A DNA stretch of 61,839 nt from a virus, in IMG/VR virus record IMGVR_UViG_3300021185_002489, positions 1 through 61,839 of that record; one strand, 5' to 3'. The notes under the pieces were generated by a model. It was not told the DNA's origin and ran no database searches. It saw only the letters and a program-made list of their open reading frames with translations. Each line of letters begins with the position of its first letter. Position 1 is the first letter of the stretch. The translations under genes were made by a program, and so were the position numbers. Below, piece by piece: positions 30,283 to 38,734 of the stretch.

Positions 30283-32025
30283 TTATCCATCACAAGATAT
30301 GCAGTTAGGATCCATTGCTTGTGCAGCTATATCGCCGCGAAGCACTGATTCTGTCCTCATATAATATAATGTTTTTACTCCTCTTTTCCAAGCTTCAAAG
30401 TGAACCTGATTAATCCATCTAGGTTCTGCTTCCGAAGGGAAAGCTAAATTAAGCGATACCGACTGATCTATATAATCTTGTCGTATACCTGCTTGACCAA
30501 CCAATTCTAATTGGTTTATTTCTTTAAATGTTTTAAATACATTTTTTACTGATTCACCTTCTTCTTGAGTTAGTCTTCCGAGGTGGTCGTAAAACCATCC
30601 ATCGAGTTCTTTAATTCCTTGAACGGATCCACCATCTTCCAAAATTTTATCCCAAGTTTCTTTGGTATCAATACCAACTTTCTTAAGTACTTTTTTAAGT
30701 TCATTATTTTTACGTATAAATGTTCCTTTAGCTGATTGCTCTGTGAACACGTTAGCAGCCCAAGGCTCAATTCCAGGAGATGTATTTCCACTAAGCTTAC
30801 TATTAGAGACAGTAGGGGCCACAGACCGAAGATGAGTGTTACGCATACCAGTACCAACACACCATAACGGCTCCCCATATATTTCTGCAAGCTTTCTCGA
30901 TGCTCTTTCAGACTCAATCTTAATTTTACTAAAAATTTCACGTGTTTTAAATTGTGCTAATAAACCTTCAAAAGCAATTCCTTTTTGCTGCAACAAGGTA
31001 TGCCAACCTAAAACACCTAAGCCTATAGCTCTACCTTTTTCAGCGCTACGTATAGCATTCTCGAAGCCTTTCATGTTTTTAGCTTTTTGTATAAACTCTT
31101 CCATAACGCCATCTAAAAACCACGTAGCATCATAGATAAGATTAGAATCTTTCCATTCATCATACTTTGCTAAGTTTAAAGAAGATAAGCAACAAACAAA
31201 ACTGTGTGACTCATCTGTATGCAATGTTATTTCACTGCATATGTTAGTCATATGTACTTTTAAGCTATTGCTTTTGTAAGCTGGAGGATTAGCCTTGTTT
31301 GTATTTCCTTTAAAGAGGATATACGGTTCCCCAGTAGCTTTACGTTTTTGGAGTAGCTTGGACCATTTTTGCCTAGCTTCTTGATCTCCGTTCTCGAGGC
31401 TTCGCATAAACTTATCACCAATGACAGCACACTGATGTAAGTTAAGTGATTGCCTGTTGACATCTCCTTTAGGTTCTCTAATTTCCAACCATTCATCAAA
31501 ATCAGGGTGTTCGATATTGAGATTAACGGATGCAGCCCCTCTTCGTACTGATCCTTGATTGGTCGCGAGTATAGTTGAGTCATAGATTTTGCAAAAAGGG
31601 ACAACTCCGTCTGATGTTCCATTACCTGTAATTTTAGCTCCGGCGGGTCTTATCATATTAATGCCTATACCTACACCCCCACCGTGTTTTGCAAGCAGCA
31701 TCATTTCTAAATTCTTTTGTCCAATATCATTTATGCTGTCTGCTACGTCAATACCAAAACAACTTATAGGTAAACCTCGATCTGTACCCGTATTAGACAA
31801 CACAGGAGAGGCTAAACAGAGCCAACCCTTCCATATATATTCAAAAAACTTTTCAGCTAGTTCTGGCTTGTATAAACGCCTCGCTACTGAATTAGATACA
31901 CGCCAATAAGCATCTCTAGGTGATTCTCCTAAAAGTAAATAACCACCTGTTATAGTTTTTTTATAAACCTCAGTGTCTCCCCATGTTGGGTAATCCTTAC
32001 CCTTTTTCCATTCATTATTCCACAT
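30283..32025 (-). CDS. nrdA: Ribonucleotide reductase class I, large (alpha) subunit
   Basis: The protein has 580 residues. It reduces ribonucleotides to deoxyribonucleotides. Active-site residues are all visible: C89 (PISCFG), N261-C263-E265 (TNICSEI), partner C278, the tyrosine pair Y554-Y555 (LYYMRT) and the tail cysteines C575 and C578 (CISCDG). The chain begins near the catalytic barrel: the N-terminal ATP-cone of cellular enzymes (about 100 residues) is absent, so feedback inhibition by dATP at that site is lost, as in many phage enzymes. It is the last gene of the leftward block; a zinc-ribbon membrane protein separates it from nrdB. Confidence 0.95.
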   Translation of the reverse strand: MWNNEWKKGKDYPTWGDTEVYKKTITGGYLLLGESPRDAYWRVSNSVARRLYKPELAEKFFEYIWKGWLCLASPVLSNTGTDRGLPISCFGIDVADSINDIGQKNLEMMLLAKHGGGVGIGINMIRPAGAKITGNGTSDGVVPFCKIYDSTILATNQGSVRRGAASVNLNIEHPDFDEWLEIREPKGDVNRQSLNLHQCAVIGDKFMRSLENGDQEARQKWSKLLQKRKATGEPYILFKGNTNKANPPAYKSNSLKVHMTNICSEITLHTDESHSFVCCLSSLNLAKYDEWKDSNLIYDATWFLDGVMEEFIQKAKNMKGFENAIRSAEKGRAIGLGVLGWHTLLQQKGIAFEGLLAQFKTREIFSKIKIESERASRKLAEIYGEPLWCVGTGMRNTHLRSVAPTVSNSKLSGNTSPGIEPWAANVFTEQSAKGTFIRKNNELKKVLKKVGIDTKETWDKILEDGGSVQGIKELDGWFYDHLGRLTQEEGESVKNVFKTFKEINQLELVGQAGIRQDYIDQSVSLNLAFPSEAEPRWINQVHFEAWKRGVKTLYYMRTESVLRGDIAAQAMDPNCISCDG

Positions 32026-32375
32026 TATAAATTATATAAATAAATTAAGTAACCTATCGCTACATTTAAATTTACAGCCACAAGGTTCCATTGTTTTAAA
32101 ATAAAAACTTGAGGCGTTAGTAATACACCTGCTATTACATATGTTACCGCTCCCATGTTTCCATGACTTAGCAGATGTGGGGACATCATCATAAAAGCTG
32201 TCCCCATATATCCTAATCTAAATGCTAGTCTTTCTTTAGCTGTTAGTCTTTTATCTTGAACTAAACTCCTCAAGAATCTTTGCTTCCATCTATATTCGCA
32301 CTTTTTACAAGTACGCTTGCCATATCTAAACTTAGATACTTTTCTTTCTTTACTGCATTTATTACATTTTCTCAT
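32025..32375 (-). CDS. Zinc-ribbon plus membrane protein between nrdA and nrdB
   Basis: The protein has 116 residues. The N-terminus has CNKCSKE...CKKC (Cys at 4, 7, 18, 21), a basic stretch, then two to three hydrophobic segments (about 52-66, 72-90, 96-115). Start directly follows the nrdB stop (TAAATG) and its stop overlaps the nrdA start. No known family. Insertion between the two subunits of reductase is odd; it could recruit or tether nucleotide synthesis, but this is only a guess. Confidence 0.65.
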   Translation of the reverse strand: MRKCNKCSKERKVSKFRYGKRTCKKCEYRWKQRFLRSLVQDKRLTAKERLAFRLGYMGTAFMMMSPHLLSHGNMGAVTYVIAGVLLTPQVFILKQWNLVAVNLNVAIGYLIYLYNL

Positions 32376-33344
32376 TTACCAAATATCTTCAAAATCTTCT
32401 CCTTCATTCGCTTTAGAATAGTCCGTGGGACGTACAGCAAAAAAGTCAGTATGAGTGTGGCCACCAGTGAGATGGTAAAACCAGTCGAGCCTACTTGCGG
32501 CTGCTTCTTCAAATTTAAAGTATCCCCCGAGGTCGAAGTAACCAAGTTCTTGTAATTTTTCATTAAGTCTTTTTCTAATAAATTGTTTGAGATCGTAGGC
32601 TTTAATACCTTCAACGTCTCCTGATTCAAACATTTTGTCAATATAGTTTTCTTCGGCTTTAAGCATTGTTGTTGCTGCTGCAATAATATCTTCTCTGCAA
32701 TCATCTAAAAGTTTGTCATCTTCTTCACACATGTGCCTAAACAATTTGCATCCCATTTTAGAATGTAATGATTCATCTCGTACAGACCATTTCATTTGTT
32801 GACCAACACCTTTTAATAAATTCCTTAACTGAAAAGAATATAATACCGCAAAAGCAGAATATAAACTAACTCCTTCAGCAAAAGCACTAAACACAGCCAG
32901 CGATTTTCCAATACCAACTTTATCAGTTCCTTCATAGCTTACTAAATTATTAAACCGTTTCATTGTAGCATCATCCTGTAGAAAAGCTTCAAAGTTTTCA
33001 AGGCCAAGTGTTTCATTTAAATAACTATAAGCTACTGCATGAATTGTTTCTTGTGAACCGAACATCATAGCCATTTGTTGAATTTCGTGTTTAGGAAACC
33101 AACTAACTACTTTTTGCGTCCAGTAATCCGAAACTGCGCACTCCGTCTGAGCAAAGCCCAGTAAGATATTTCCAACCAGGTTTTTTTCTGGGATCGTAAG
33201 CTTTTCGTTCCAATCCTTGACGTCACCTGACATTGGTATCTCGGTATGTAGCCAGAATGCTTGAGCTTGTTTAAGCCATCCCTCAGTATAGTATTCGGGA
33301 TATTCAAATGGTTTGTACGGTATTCTTTCATCAAATAGACTCAT
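32376..33344 (-). CDS. nrdB: Ribonucleotide reductase class I, small (beta) subunit
   Basis: The protein has 322 residues. It carries the metal site and radical that activate NrdA. Visible ligands are E68, E99 and H102 (ETIHAVAY), E157 and E191-x2-H194 (ESLH), and Y106 at the radical tyrosine position, four residues after H102. The first ligand is Glu where class Ia enzymes have Asp. C-terminus ends DFEDIW, an acidic tail likely to dock on NrdA. Clear two-subunit pair with the downstream nrdA. Confidence 0.95.
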   Translation of the reverse strand: MSLFDERIPYKPFEYPEYYTEGWLKQAQAFWLHTEIPMSGDVKDWNEKLTIPEKNLVGNILLGFAQTECAVSDYWTQKVVSWFPKHEIQQMAMMFGSQETIHAVAYSYLNETLGLENFEAFLQDDATMKRFNNLVSYEGTDKVGIGKSLAVFSAFAEGVSLYSAFAVLYSFQLRNLLKGVGQQMKWSVRDESLHSKMGCKLFRHMCEEDDKLLDDCREDIIAAATTMLKAEENYIDKMFESGDVEGIKAYDLKQFIRKRLNEKLQELGYFDLGGYFKFEEAAASRLDWFYHLTGGHTHTDFFAVRPTDYSKANEGEDFEDIW

Positions 33345-33542
33345 TTATTTATCTTTTTCTTTTGCAGTTAAACTTTCTTTTAATTTATCTAATGCCAATT
33401 GATAATCAGGAAACTCTTTAATTAATTCCATGGTACCTATTGATAAATCTTTAAGATTAGTTAACTCCTGCACAACCCTATTCATAGCTGATCCTAAAGT
33501 GTCTATTTTATTAGACATTTCTATTAATTTATTTTCTTTCAT
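33345..33542 (-). CDS. Hypothetical coiled-coil protein, 65 aa
   Basis: A small helical protein with regular Leu spacing, immediately before nrdB with no gap. Its ATG overlaps the stop of the upstream 50-residue frame (ATGA). No family recognised. Confidence 0.6.
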   Translation of the reverse strand: MKENKLIEMSNKIDTLGSAMNRVVQELTNLKDLSIGTMELIKEFPDYQLALDKLKESLTAKEKDK

Positions 33543-33691
33543 ATAAATGATTTTTTAGATAAAAAAACTGGAGATTTATCTTTAGCATAAGCGATATAAT
33601 GGTTTTCTCTTTCTTCTACTATAATAGGTTCTCCCTTTTTAAATCTTGTTGGATATTGTTTTAATACGTAATCTTTAATTTTTTCATTCAT
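33539..33691 (-). CDS. Hypothetical protein, 50 aa
   Basis: An ATG-started frame (MNEKIKDYVLKQYP...) coupled by ATGA overlap to the next gene and overlapping the upstream small gene by eight bases. The chain of stop-start overlaps in one direction supports that it is translated. Function unknown. Confidence 0.5.
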   Translation of the reverse strand: MNEKIKDYVLKQYPTRFKKGEPIIVEERENHYIAYAKDKSPVFLSKKSFI

Positions 33692-33821
33692 AATAAACTG
33701 TTAATACTAATTCAATAAAAGGTAAATATAAAACATGCTCTGTAAACAATGTCTCTGGATAGCTTCTTAAACCTATAAGAATACCAGGATATAATCCTAT
33801 GCTAACTTCCCATCCGGTCAT
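33684..33821 (-). CDS. Hypothetical protein, 45 aa
   Basis: A hydrophobic-aromatic small protein (MTGWEVSIGLYPGILIG...). I have an impression of similar short proteins in other marine phage replication blocks, but cannot name a family. It overlaps the downstream small frame. Confidence 0.5.
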   Translation of the reverse strand: MTGWEVSIGLYPGILIGLRSYPETLFTEHVLYLPFIELVLTVYYE

Positions 33822-33884
33822 GATTTTTGTTCTAAATAATAATTAAGCATTTTCATATGGAAAGATATTCTTTCCTTATAGTGA

Positions 33885-34115
33885 TTACGTAGTGTAAAAC
33901 CCGTGTCCTCTTGCGATTCTGTCAATTTCTGTGTATTTAATTCCACCTTCTTGTTTTTTAATGTATTGTTTAATGTCTCTTTCTAAAACTCTTCTTGTGT
34001 ACATTAACCTCGATTTCTTTTTCTGTTCTCTTTGATCAGCATCACCGTCCGGTCTACTTCCTTCTGGTTTTGCGGCTTGTAAAGCGTCTTTCCAATCTTG
34101 TTTTTCGTAAGCCAT
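33885..34115 (-). CDS. Hypothetical charged protein, 76 aa
   Basis: A Lys/Arg/Glu-rich protein with RLMYTRRVLERDI in the middle. Its first 112 bases lie in another frame inside the 3' end of the nuclease gene. The protein looks like a real, well-composed chain, and the nuclease C-terminus also looks real, so both frames may be used. Function unknown. Confidence 0.55.
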   Translation of the reverse strand: MAYEKQDWKDALQAAKPEGSRPDGDADQREQKKKSRLMYTRRVLERDIKQYIKKQEGGIKYTEIDRIARGHGFYTT

Positions 34116-34462
34116 AATTTAAATAATTTCCATCTTAAAGGGAAGGACTCATTAGCCCTTCCTTTACATTCTATTATATAGTCTTTTCCAACGAAGTCAG
34201 GTGTATACTTAATTCCCAGGATTTTTTTTTGCCCTCTGTTAATATATTCACCTTTCCCATTTGATTGTTTTTCGTAAGATTCATTGTTAAAATTAAATCC
34301 CTCGATAAGCTGGAAAACTTCATTTTCATATCCTTCAAATAGTTTTTCTTTCTTAAGTGCCATATAAGTATATCGCTCCAAACCTGACGCAAAGTTTATT
34401 CCGTCGTAAGATATTTTTTTAGCCTGTACTGGCCCTCGCTTTTTACTACGCTTTTTTACCAT
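34004..34462 (-). CDS. PD-(D/E)XK nuclease, T7 endonuclease I / DUF1064-like
   Basis: The protein has 152 residues. A basic N-terminus is followed by a core with E29 (SGLERYTY), D89 (YTPDF) and E98-x-K100 (IIECKGR), the classic PD-(D/E)XK arrangement. Such small phage nucleases cut branched DNA or act in replication and recombination. It is within the DNA metabolism block, downstream of the MazG-like genes. Exact substrate is not determined by the sequence. Confidence 0.78.
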   Translation of the reverse strand: MVKKRSKKRGPVQAKKISYDGINFASGLERYTYMALKKEKLFEGYENEVFQLIEGFNFNNESYEKQSNGKGEYINRGQKKILGIKYTPDFVGKDYIIECKGRANESFPLRWKLFKLWLTKNKIGKTLYKPQNQKEVDRTVMLIKENRKRNRG

Positions 34463-34740
34463 GTCTTATCTGTGGTCCATTGATAATCTGGATCAGCATG
34501 CTTGCTAAAGCTATCAGCTTCTTCATAATCTTTAAGAATCTTTTCTTCAAGAGCATCACTTGTTTCCATCTTTAATTTTTCAATATAATTAATTGCATCC
34601 ATTAATTCTTCTTGCAAATGATTTAGCCATTTATGTAAGCTAGGTTCATCATCATGAAGTGTAACACCATATTTTTTATATCCTACGTCGCTTCGTTCTT
34701 TGAACTTATCAACTACTTGCTCAATTATTTTATCACGCAT
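34456..34740 (-). CDS. MazG-like helical protein (putative nucleotide pyrophosphohydrolase fold)
   Basis: The protein has 94 residues. It contains the HLQEELMDAINYIEKL helix (about residues 40-56), which resembles the EExxD-type helix of all-alpha NTP pyrophosphatases. It overlaps both neighbours by a few bases, and the next gene upstream also ends in a MazG domain. A role in cleaning the nucleotide pool or in lowering alarmone levels is possible. Confidence 0.5.
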   Translation of the reverse strand: MRDKIIEQVVDKFKERSDVGYKKYGVTLHDDEPSLHKWLNHLQEELMDAINYIEKLKMETSDALEEKILKDYEEADSFSKHADPDYQWTTDKTW

Positions 34741-35527
34741 CTTTTACAAATGTTCCATTAACCATTTTACCCGTACGTTCAGCTATTACTTGATAAGCTG
34801 AATCTATACAGTCTTCAATATTATATCCTTTAAGTTTAGCTAAGTTTGTTAAAACAACAACCATATCTCCTATAGCATCTATAATCTCAGGCTCATCATT
34901 CTTTAGTATAGCTTGAGCTAATTCGCCAGCTTCCTCCATAAGCTTAACATATTGAGTTCTTACATCACCGGTTTTATATATACCCTTTTCTTTAGCCCAT
35001 TCTCTAATCAATTCAAATTGATCTTGATGTGAGTATAACTTTTCTTTGGTTTTTTGAAACGGTCCTGACGCATGCATTGCTTTGTTATATACAAAACTAC
35101 GACTCTTATTGAACATAGACTCTTTAACGTTATCTACTATCCAATCTATTTTATCTGTTGAATCTATTTTAACCACACCATAAGGTGTTTCCCATTCAAG
35201 ATCACCTAAAAACCCACCATCAATATCATTTTTAGATATTGCAAAGGTTGTAGTTTGATCCGTTACATTAACTTGTTTACTCATAGGTTTTTCAAATAAT
35301 TTATCGTAAGGTTTTATATCGACCTTATATCCTAAGTCTTTTTGCAACTGTCTCTCTGCGTTAGCAGCTTCTTTTATATCATCTGTTTCAAATAATATAT
35401 CATATTCACCAGGTTTAAAACCCTGCTCTTCTACAACTCTTTTTTGTATATTAGTTGTGCAGCCTATCTTCTTACCTAGTATGTGATAAACTTTATATTT
35501 GCCTTTGCTTACTGCTGAAACTCCCAT
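34733..35527 (-). CDS. GIY-YIG-like domain fused to MazG pyrophosphohydrolase domain
   Basis: The protein has 264 residues. Residues about 8-72 look like a compact GIY-YIG fold: YKVYHIL, GCTTNIQKRV and a late Glu in NAERQLQKDLG. Residues about 80-170 are a linker region with unknown fold. Residues about 190-262 are a MazG domain with KLMEEAGELAQAI and DAIGDMVVVLTNL, the EExxE...ExxD type metal site. GIY-YIG nucleases cut DNA; MazG hydrolyses NTPs or ppGpp. The fusion joins DNA cutting with nucleotide control in one chain. Starts overlapping the end of the secreted protein gene. Confidence 0.65.
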   Translation of the reverse strand: MGVSAVSKGKYKVYHILGKKIGCTTNIQKRVVEEQGFKPGEYDILFETDDIKEAANAERQLQKDLGYKVDIKPYDKLFEKPMSKQVNVTDQTTTFAISKNDIDGGFLGDLEWETPYGVVKIDSTDKIDWIVDNVKESMFNKSRSFVYNKAMHASGPFQKTKEKLYSHQDQFELIREWAKEKGIYKTGDVRTQYVKLMEEAGELAQAILKNDEPEIIDAIGDMVVVLTNLAKLKGYNIEDCIDSAYQVIAERTGKMVNGTFVKDA

Positions 35528-35865
35528 CTTACTATATAATATTTGTTATCTTTACCTCTAAGCAATGCATCTCTTTTTATTTCACCTGGTCTAATCATAT
35601 AATCAGATTTCCAATTAGATTCAATAACTGCATCCATATCTGATTCTGATTCAAATGAATCAACAACCTTAGCTCTTAACATTATATTTTGATAATCGCC
35701 CTCGTACCTAGGTAAATAATCAGATGTTGCTATTATCATGCCTTGTTGTACAGGTGTTATATACATATCGTCGGACATGCTAACAAACTGCGAACCTGAA
35801 TAATAAACATAATCAAATTGTGCAAATGTAAATAATGGTAATAATAATAATAATAATGTTCTCAT
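35509..35865 (-). CDS. Exported small protein with signal peptide
   Basis: The protein has 118 residues. It begins MRTLLLLLLPLFTFAQ, a signal peptide with cleavage expected after A15, of the kind common in flavobacteria. The mature part is 103 residues, acidic and beta-like, without cysteine. It lies between thyA and the GIY-YIG/MazG gene. A periplasmic or surface role, for example superinfection exclusion, is possible. No homologous family recognised. Confidence 0.7.
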   Translation of the reverse strand: MRTLLLLLLPLFTFAQFDYVYYSGSQFVSMSDDMYITPVQQGMIIATSDYLPRYEGDYQNIMLRAKVVDSFESESDMDAVIESNWKSDYMIRPGEIKRDALLRGKDNKYYIVRWEFQQ

Positions 35866-35875
35866 AATTTTAATT

Positions 35876-36697
35876 TTAAGTTCCTACTGATAATTCTGCT
35901 TTTATTGGTTTGTGTGGGTTATAATCAAATAACATTACATCTTCTTTTTTTGGTAATATTAATTTATCGTCTCTTTCAAATATACCACAACCTAACGCAA
36001 CTCTAGGTAATTGTCTTATATTTCTTGAAAGTTGTTCTTTAACTTGATCTAAATGATTGTTGTATATATGACAATCACCTAAACTTATTGTTAATCTTCT
36101 CGGCGTCATCAAAGCTCCTTTAGCTAACATCTTTAATAATAAACCATACATTGCAATATCATATGGTAATCCTAAAAATAAATCTGCTGATCTTTGTTGA
36201 AGCATTAAGTCTAAATTTTCCCCATCGCTATATAATTGAAAAGAGTGGTGGCAAGGAGGAAGAACCATATTAGGCATGTCAATCGGGTTCCATGCAGATA
36301 GCATAATTCTACGAGAGGTGGGATTTTCTTTGAGTTCATGTACCACGGCTCTAAGCTGATCAACACCACCAAAATTACGCCACTGATGCCCATATACAGG
36401 TCCCAGTGTTCCATCAGTTCTTTTTGATCTTTTGTAATCGGGGTCCCAATACCTAACGCCGTTAGAATGAAGATACTCAAGATCAACACGACCGTTAATA
36501 ATCCATAATGTCTCCGCAAGTGCATTTTTAAAATATATTTTTTTAGTTGTTAATAAAGGGAAACCAGCTCGCATATCATGCTGAATCATTCTTCCAAACA
36601 CTGATTTAGTACCCGTACCTGTACGATCTGGCTTATCGTATCCTCCATTTAAAACGCCAGCAAGTAATCCTAAATACTCTTCTTCTATATTAATCAT
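35876..36697 (-). CDS. thyA: Thymidylate synthase (ThyA)
   Basis: The protein has 273 residues, the full length of the family. It makes dTMP from dUMP with methylene-tetrahydrofolate. Motifs in order: DRTGTGT (24-30), GPVYGHQWRNFG (99-110), RRIMLSAWNP (129-138), the catalytic cysteine C149 in LPPCHHSFQ, QRSADLFLGLPYDI and GDCHIYNNHLDQ. All active-site residues are present. It works with the reductase below to supply deoxynucleotides. Start overlaps the stop of the 91-residue gene upstream. Confidence 0.97.
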   Translation of the reverse strand: MINIEEEYLGLLAGVLNGGYDKPDRTGTGTKSVFGRMIQHDMRAGFPLLTTKKIYFKNALAETLWIINGRVDLEYLHSNGVRYWDPDYKRSKRTDGTLGPVYGHQWRNFGGVDQLRAVVHELKENPTSRRIMLSAWNPIDMPNMVLPPCHHSFQLYSDGENLDLMLQQRSADLFLGLPYDIAMYGLLLKMLAKGALMTPRRLTISLGDCHIYNNHLDQVKEQLSRNIRQLPRVALGCGIFERDDKLILPKKEDVMLFDYNPHKPIKAELSVGT

Positions 36698-36969
36698 TGT
36701 TTATCATAATAATATTTACACATTTCAAACATTGCATCCCATATCTGATCCTTATCATATATATGTTTACTTTTATAAACTTTTTTATAATTATCAGGAG
36801 TAGATATACCTACATACCATTTACCAGGAGTGTTTTGTATACCTATTGGGCTTATTATAATATTGTTTTTAACACAATAATCATAATACTTTTGTTGCTC
36901 TTCGCTTGTACTACACTCTGGCAATCTATACTTTTGCTGCTCTTTTTGTCGTTTACTTAAGCTTCCCAT
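36694..36969 (-). CDS. Hypothetical protein, 91 aa
   Basis: A basic protein with a repeating KRQKEQQKYRLPEC beginning. It overlaps thyA by four bases and the primase-helicase end by 13 bases, so it is probably in the same operon. It contains a GKWYVGISTPD strand region. Function not recognised. Confidence 0.6.
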   Translation of the reverse strand: MGSLSKRQKEQQKYRLPECSTSEEQQKYYDYCVKNNIIISPIGIQNTPGKWYVGISTPDNYKKVYKSKHIYDKDQIWDAMFEMCKYYYDKQ

Positions 36970-38663
36970 GGCATTTCATTTACAGCTAACTTTTCATGCG
37001 GAACATAATTACCACTTATATGATCCCATTTGAAGTGTGCTTCAGCTTGGTTTTCACCAAGGTTTTGAAATTTAACTTTAAGAACCTTAACTTTAACTGT
37101 TTTATTGTTGTAATCCCTATGAACAAGCAACCCATGATAAGAAGCATCATACCACTCACCACCTCCTTTAATAGAATACATAGTCGGTTCATCAATTGTA
37201 CCATCATCTTTTTTATACATTTTAGTTGGGTGAGCAACTATTATTACTAATACATCATATTTTTTAGCAAATGCCTCTATGCGAGTTAAATATTCCATAG
37301 TAGCATCAGGAATGCTCATCTTTTCAGCACCCTTCATTTTAACTTTATTATAAGGATCAATAACTAAGCATTTAATACCTTTGCGTTTAACAAGCTCAGC
37401 TCCTTTAGCTAAAACGGCATCTAAATCATAACGCTCATTTTCAATAAAATAAAAGTTATCATTAACAACTTCGGTTACCTTATACCATTTGTCAGTATTT
37501 ATATCTTGTTCTGTAGGCATCCAATTACCAATTTTTCTCATTAACTTATGTGCATGCAAAAACGTTGGTTTGTTTTCAGGTGAAGCAAAAGCTGTTTTCC
37601 AACCATATTTTAATTGGTATCCCACCACCATTCGATCAACAAAATCAGACTTCCCACTGCTAGGAACTCCTGTAACGGTGATGAATTGACCTGTGTAAGT
37701 AGAGAATATGCTATCAAAGTTATCAAGGCCGACTTGATACCCAGGTTTAAAACCTTCGTGAATAAATTCTTGTAGTTCATCATTTATATCATTTAAAGTT
37801 AATACATTTTCAAGAGGAACAGGAATAGCTTCATCAACAAGACGCTTGAGCATAACGCCGTCGTAAGCCATAACATATTCATTAGCATCTTTGAGGTCTC
37901 CGAAGCTAAGTGTATAGCATACTTCAGCTCCAAAGCGTCTGATGAGTTCTTGCTGTAAGTTTTGTCCGGCTTCATCTTGGTCGACTGCAATGATAATCTT
38001 TTTCTTGTCATCGAAATACTCAATGCAGTTATCCAGGTAATCAAGGTTAAGGCGATTAAGAGTAGCTCCGTTTGGTACAGAGATAACACTGTCAACCTTA
38101 GCTTCCACAAAAGATAAAGCATCCATCTCGCCTTCCACAATAACAACATACTCATGGCCGACAGTACTATCAATATTATAGAATACTTTTTCTGCCCCTT
38201 TAACAAGTTTAAAATTCTTTCTACCATCTCTATATTTTATATTTATAAGTTCATTATTAATAAAATAATTGAATTGAATTGTATTCTCTTCTTTAGATGT
38301 CTGAGGCATCCATTCGGAACCTTCAGTAATTTTCATTTTAATTAAAGTACGTTGTGATATGCCTCTGCTTTCAAACCACTTAACCGCTTTATCACTTAGC
38401 ATTATATCATTCTTCCACTCTGGTTTTGTATAAACCTTATCTGCTTCTCCTTTACGCTGAAAAGTATGCAGCTGAAAAACTTCATCACAATTCATACAAG
38501 TACCAAGACCACGTTCCCAATCATACATAGCACATTTAGCTTTGCGATTCTCGGGTTTTCTATCAGCAGAACAAAGAGGGCATACACCCTCTTTCTTACC
38601 TGCATCAAGATCATATTGATTGAACTGGTCAATCTTAAAACCATTGATCTCTGTTGTATTCAT
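36957..38663 (-). CDS. DNA primase-helicase (T7 gp4 type)
   Basis: The protein has 568 residues. A zinc-binding domain with C28-x2-C31 and C56-x2-C59 comes first, then a TOPRIM primase domain (VEGEMDAL with E178, VDQDEAG with D228 and D230), then a RecA-like helicase with Walker A GVPSSGKSD (K338), Walker B CLVIDPYNK and later motif VIIVAHPTK. The ring unwinds the fork and lays RNA primers. This two-in-one layout is that of T7 gp4. It lies next to SSB, exonuclease and annealase genes. A DNA polymerase gene, normally its partner, is not in the window. Confidence 0.93.
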   Translation of the reverse strand: MNTTEINGFKIDQFNQYDLDAGKKEGVCPLCSADRKPENRKAKCAMYDWERGLGTCMNCDEVFQLHTFQRKGEADKVYTKPEWKNDIMLSDKAVKWFESRGISQRTLIKMKITEGSEWMPQTSKEENTIQFNYFINNELINIKYRDGRKNFKLVKGAEKVFYNIDSTVGHEYVVIVEGEMDALSFVEAKVDSVISVPNGATLNRLNLDYLDNCIEYFDDKKKIIIAVDQDEAGQNLQQELIRRFGAEVCYTLSFGDLKDANEYVMAYDGVMLKRLVDEAIPVPLENVLTLNDINDELQEFIHEGFKPGYQVGLDNFDSIFSTYTGQFITVTGVPSSGKSDFVDRMVVGYQLKYGWKTAFASPENKPTFLHAHKLMRKIGNWMPTEQDINTDKWYKVTEVVNDNFYFIENERYDLDAVLAKGAELVKRKGIKCLVIDPYNKVKMKGAEKMSIPDATMEYLTRIEAFAKKYDVLVIIVAHPTKMYKKDDGTIDEPTMYSIKGGGEWYDASYHGLLVHRDYNNKTVKVKVLKVKFQNLGENQAEAHFKWDHISGNYVPHEKLAVNEMPWEA

Positions 38664-38664
38664 A

Positions 38665-38733
38665 TTAATCTTCTATTAAGTTACCATCTCCAGTATCAGA
38701 GATCCAATCGTCGTAATCAGGACATCCTAACAT
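38665..38733 (-). CDS. Tiny acidic protein, 22 aa
   Basis: A 22-residue frame (MLGCPDYDDWISD...) fits exactly in the gap between the SSB stop and the primase start, with its stop next to that start. It is acidic with one Cys. I would rate it as plausible but unproven. Confidence 0.35.
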   Translation of the reverse strand: MLGCPDYDDWISDTGDGNLIED

Positions 38734-38734
38734 A

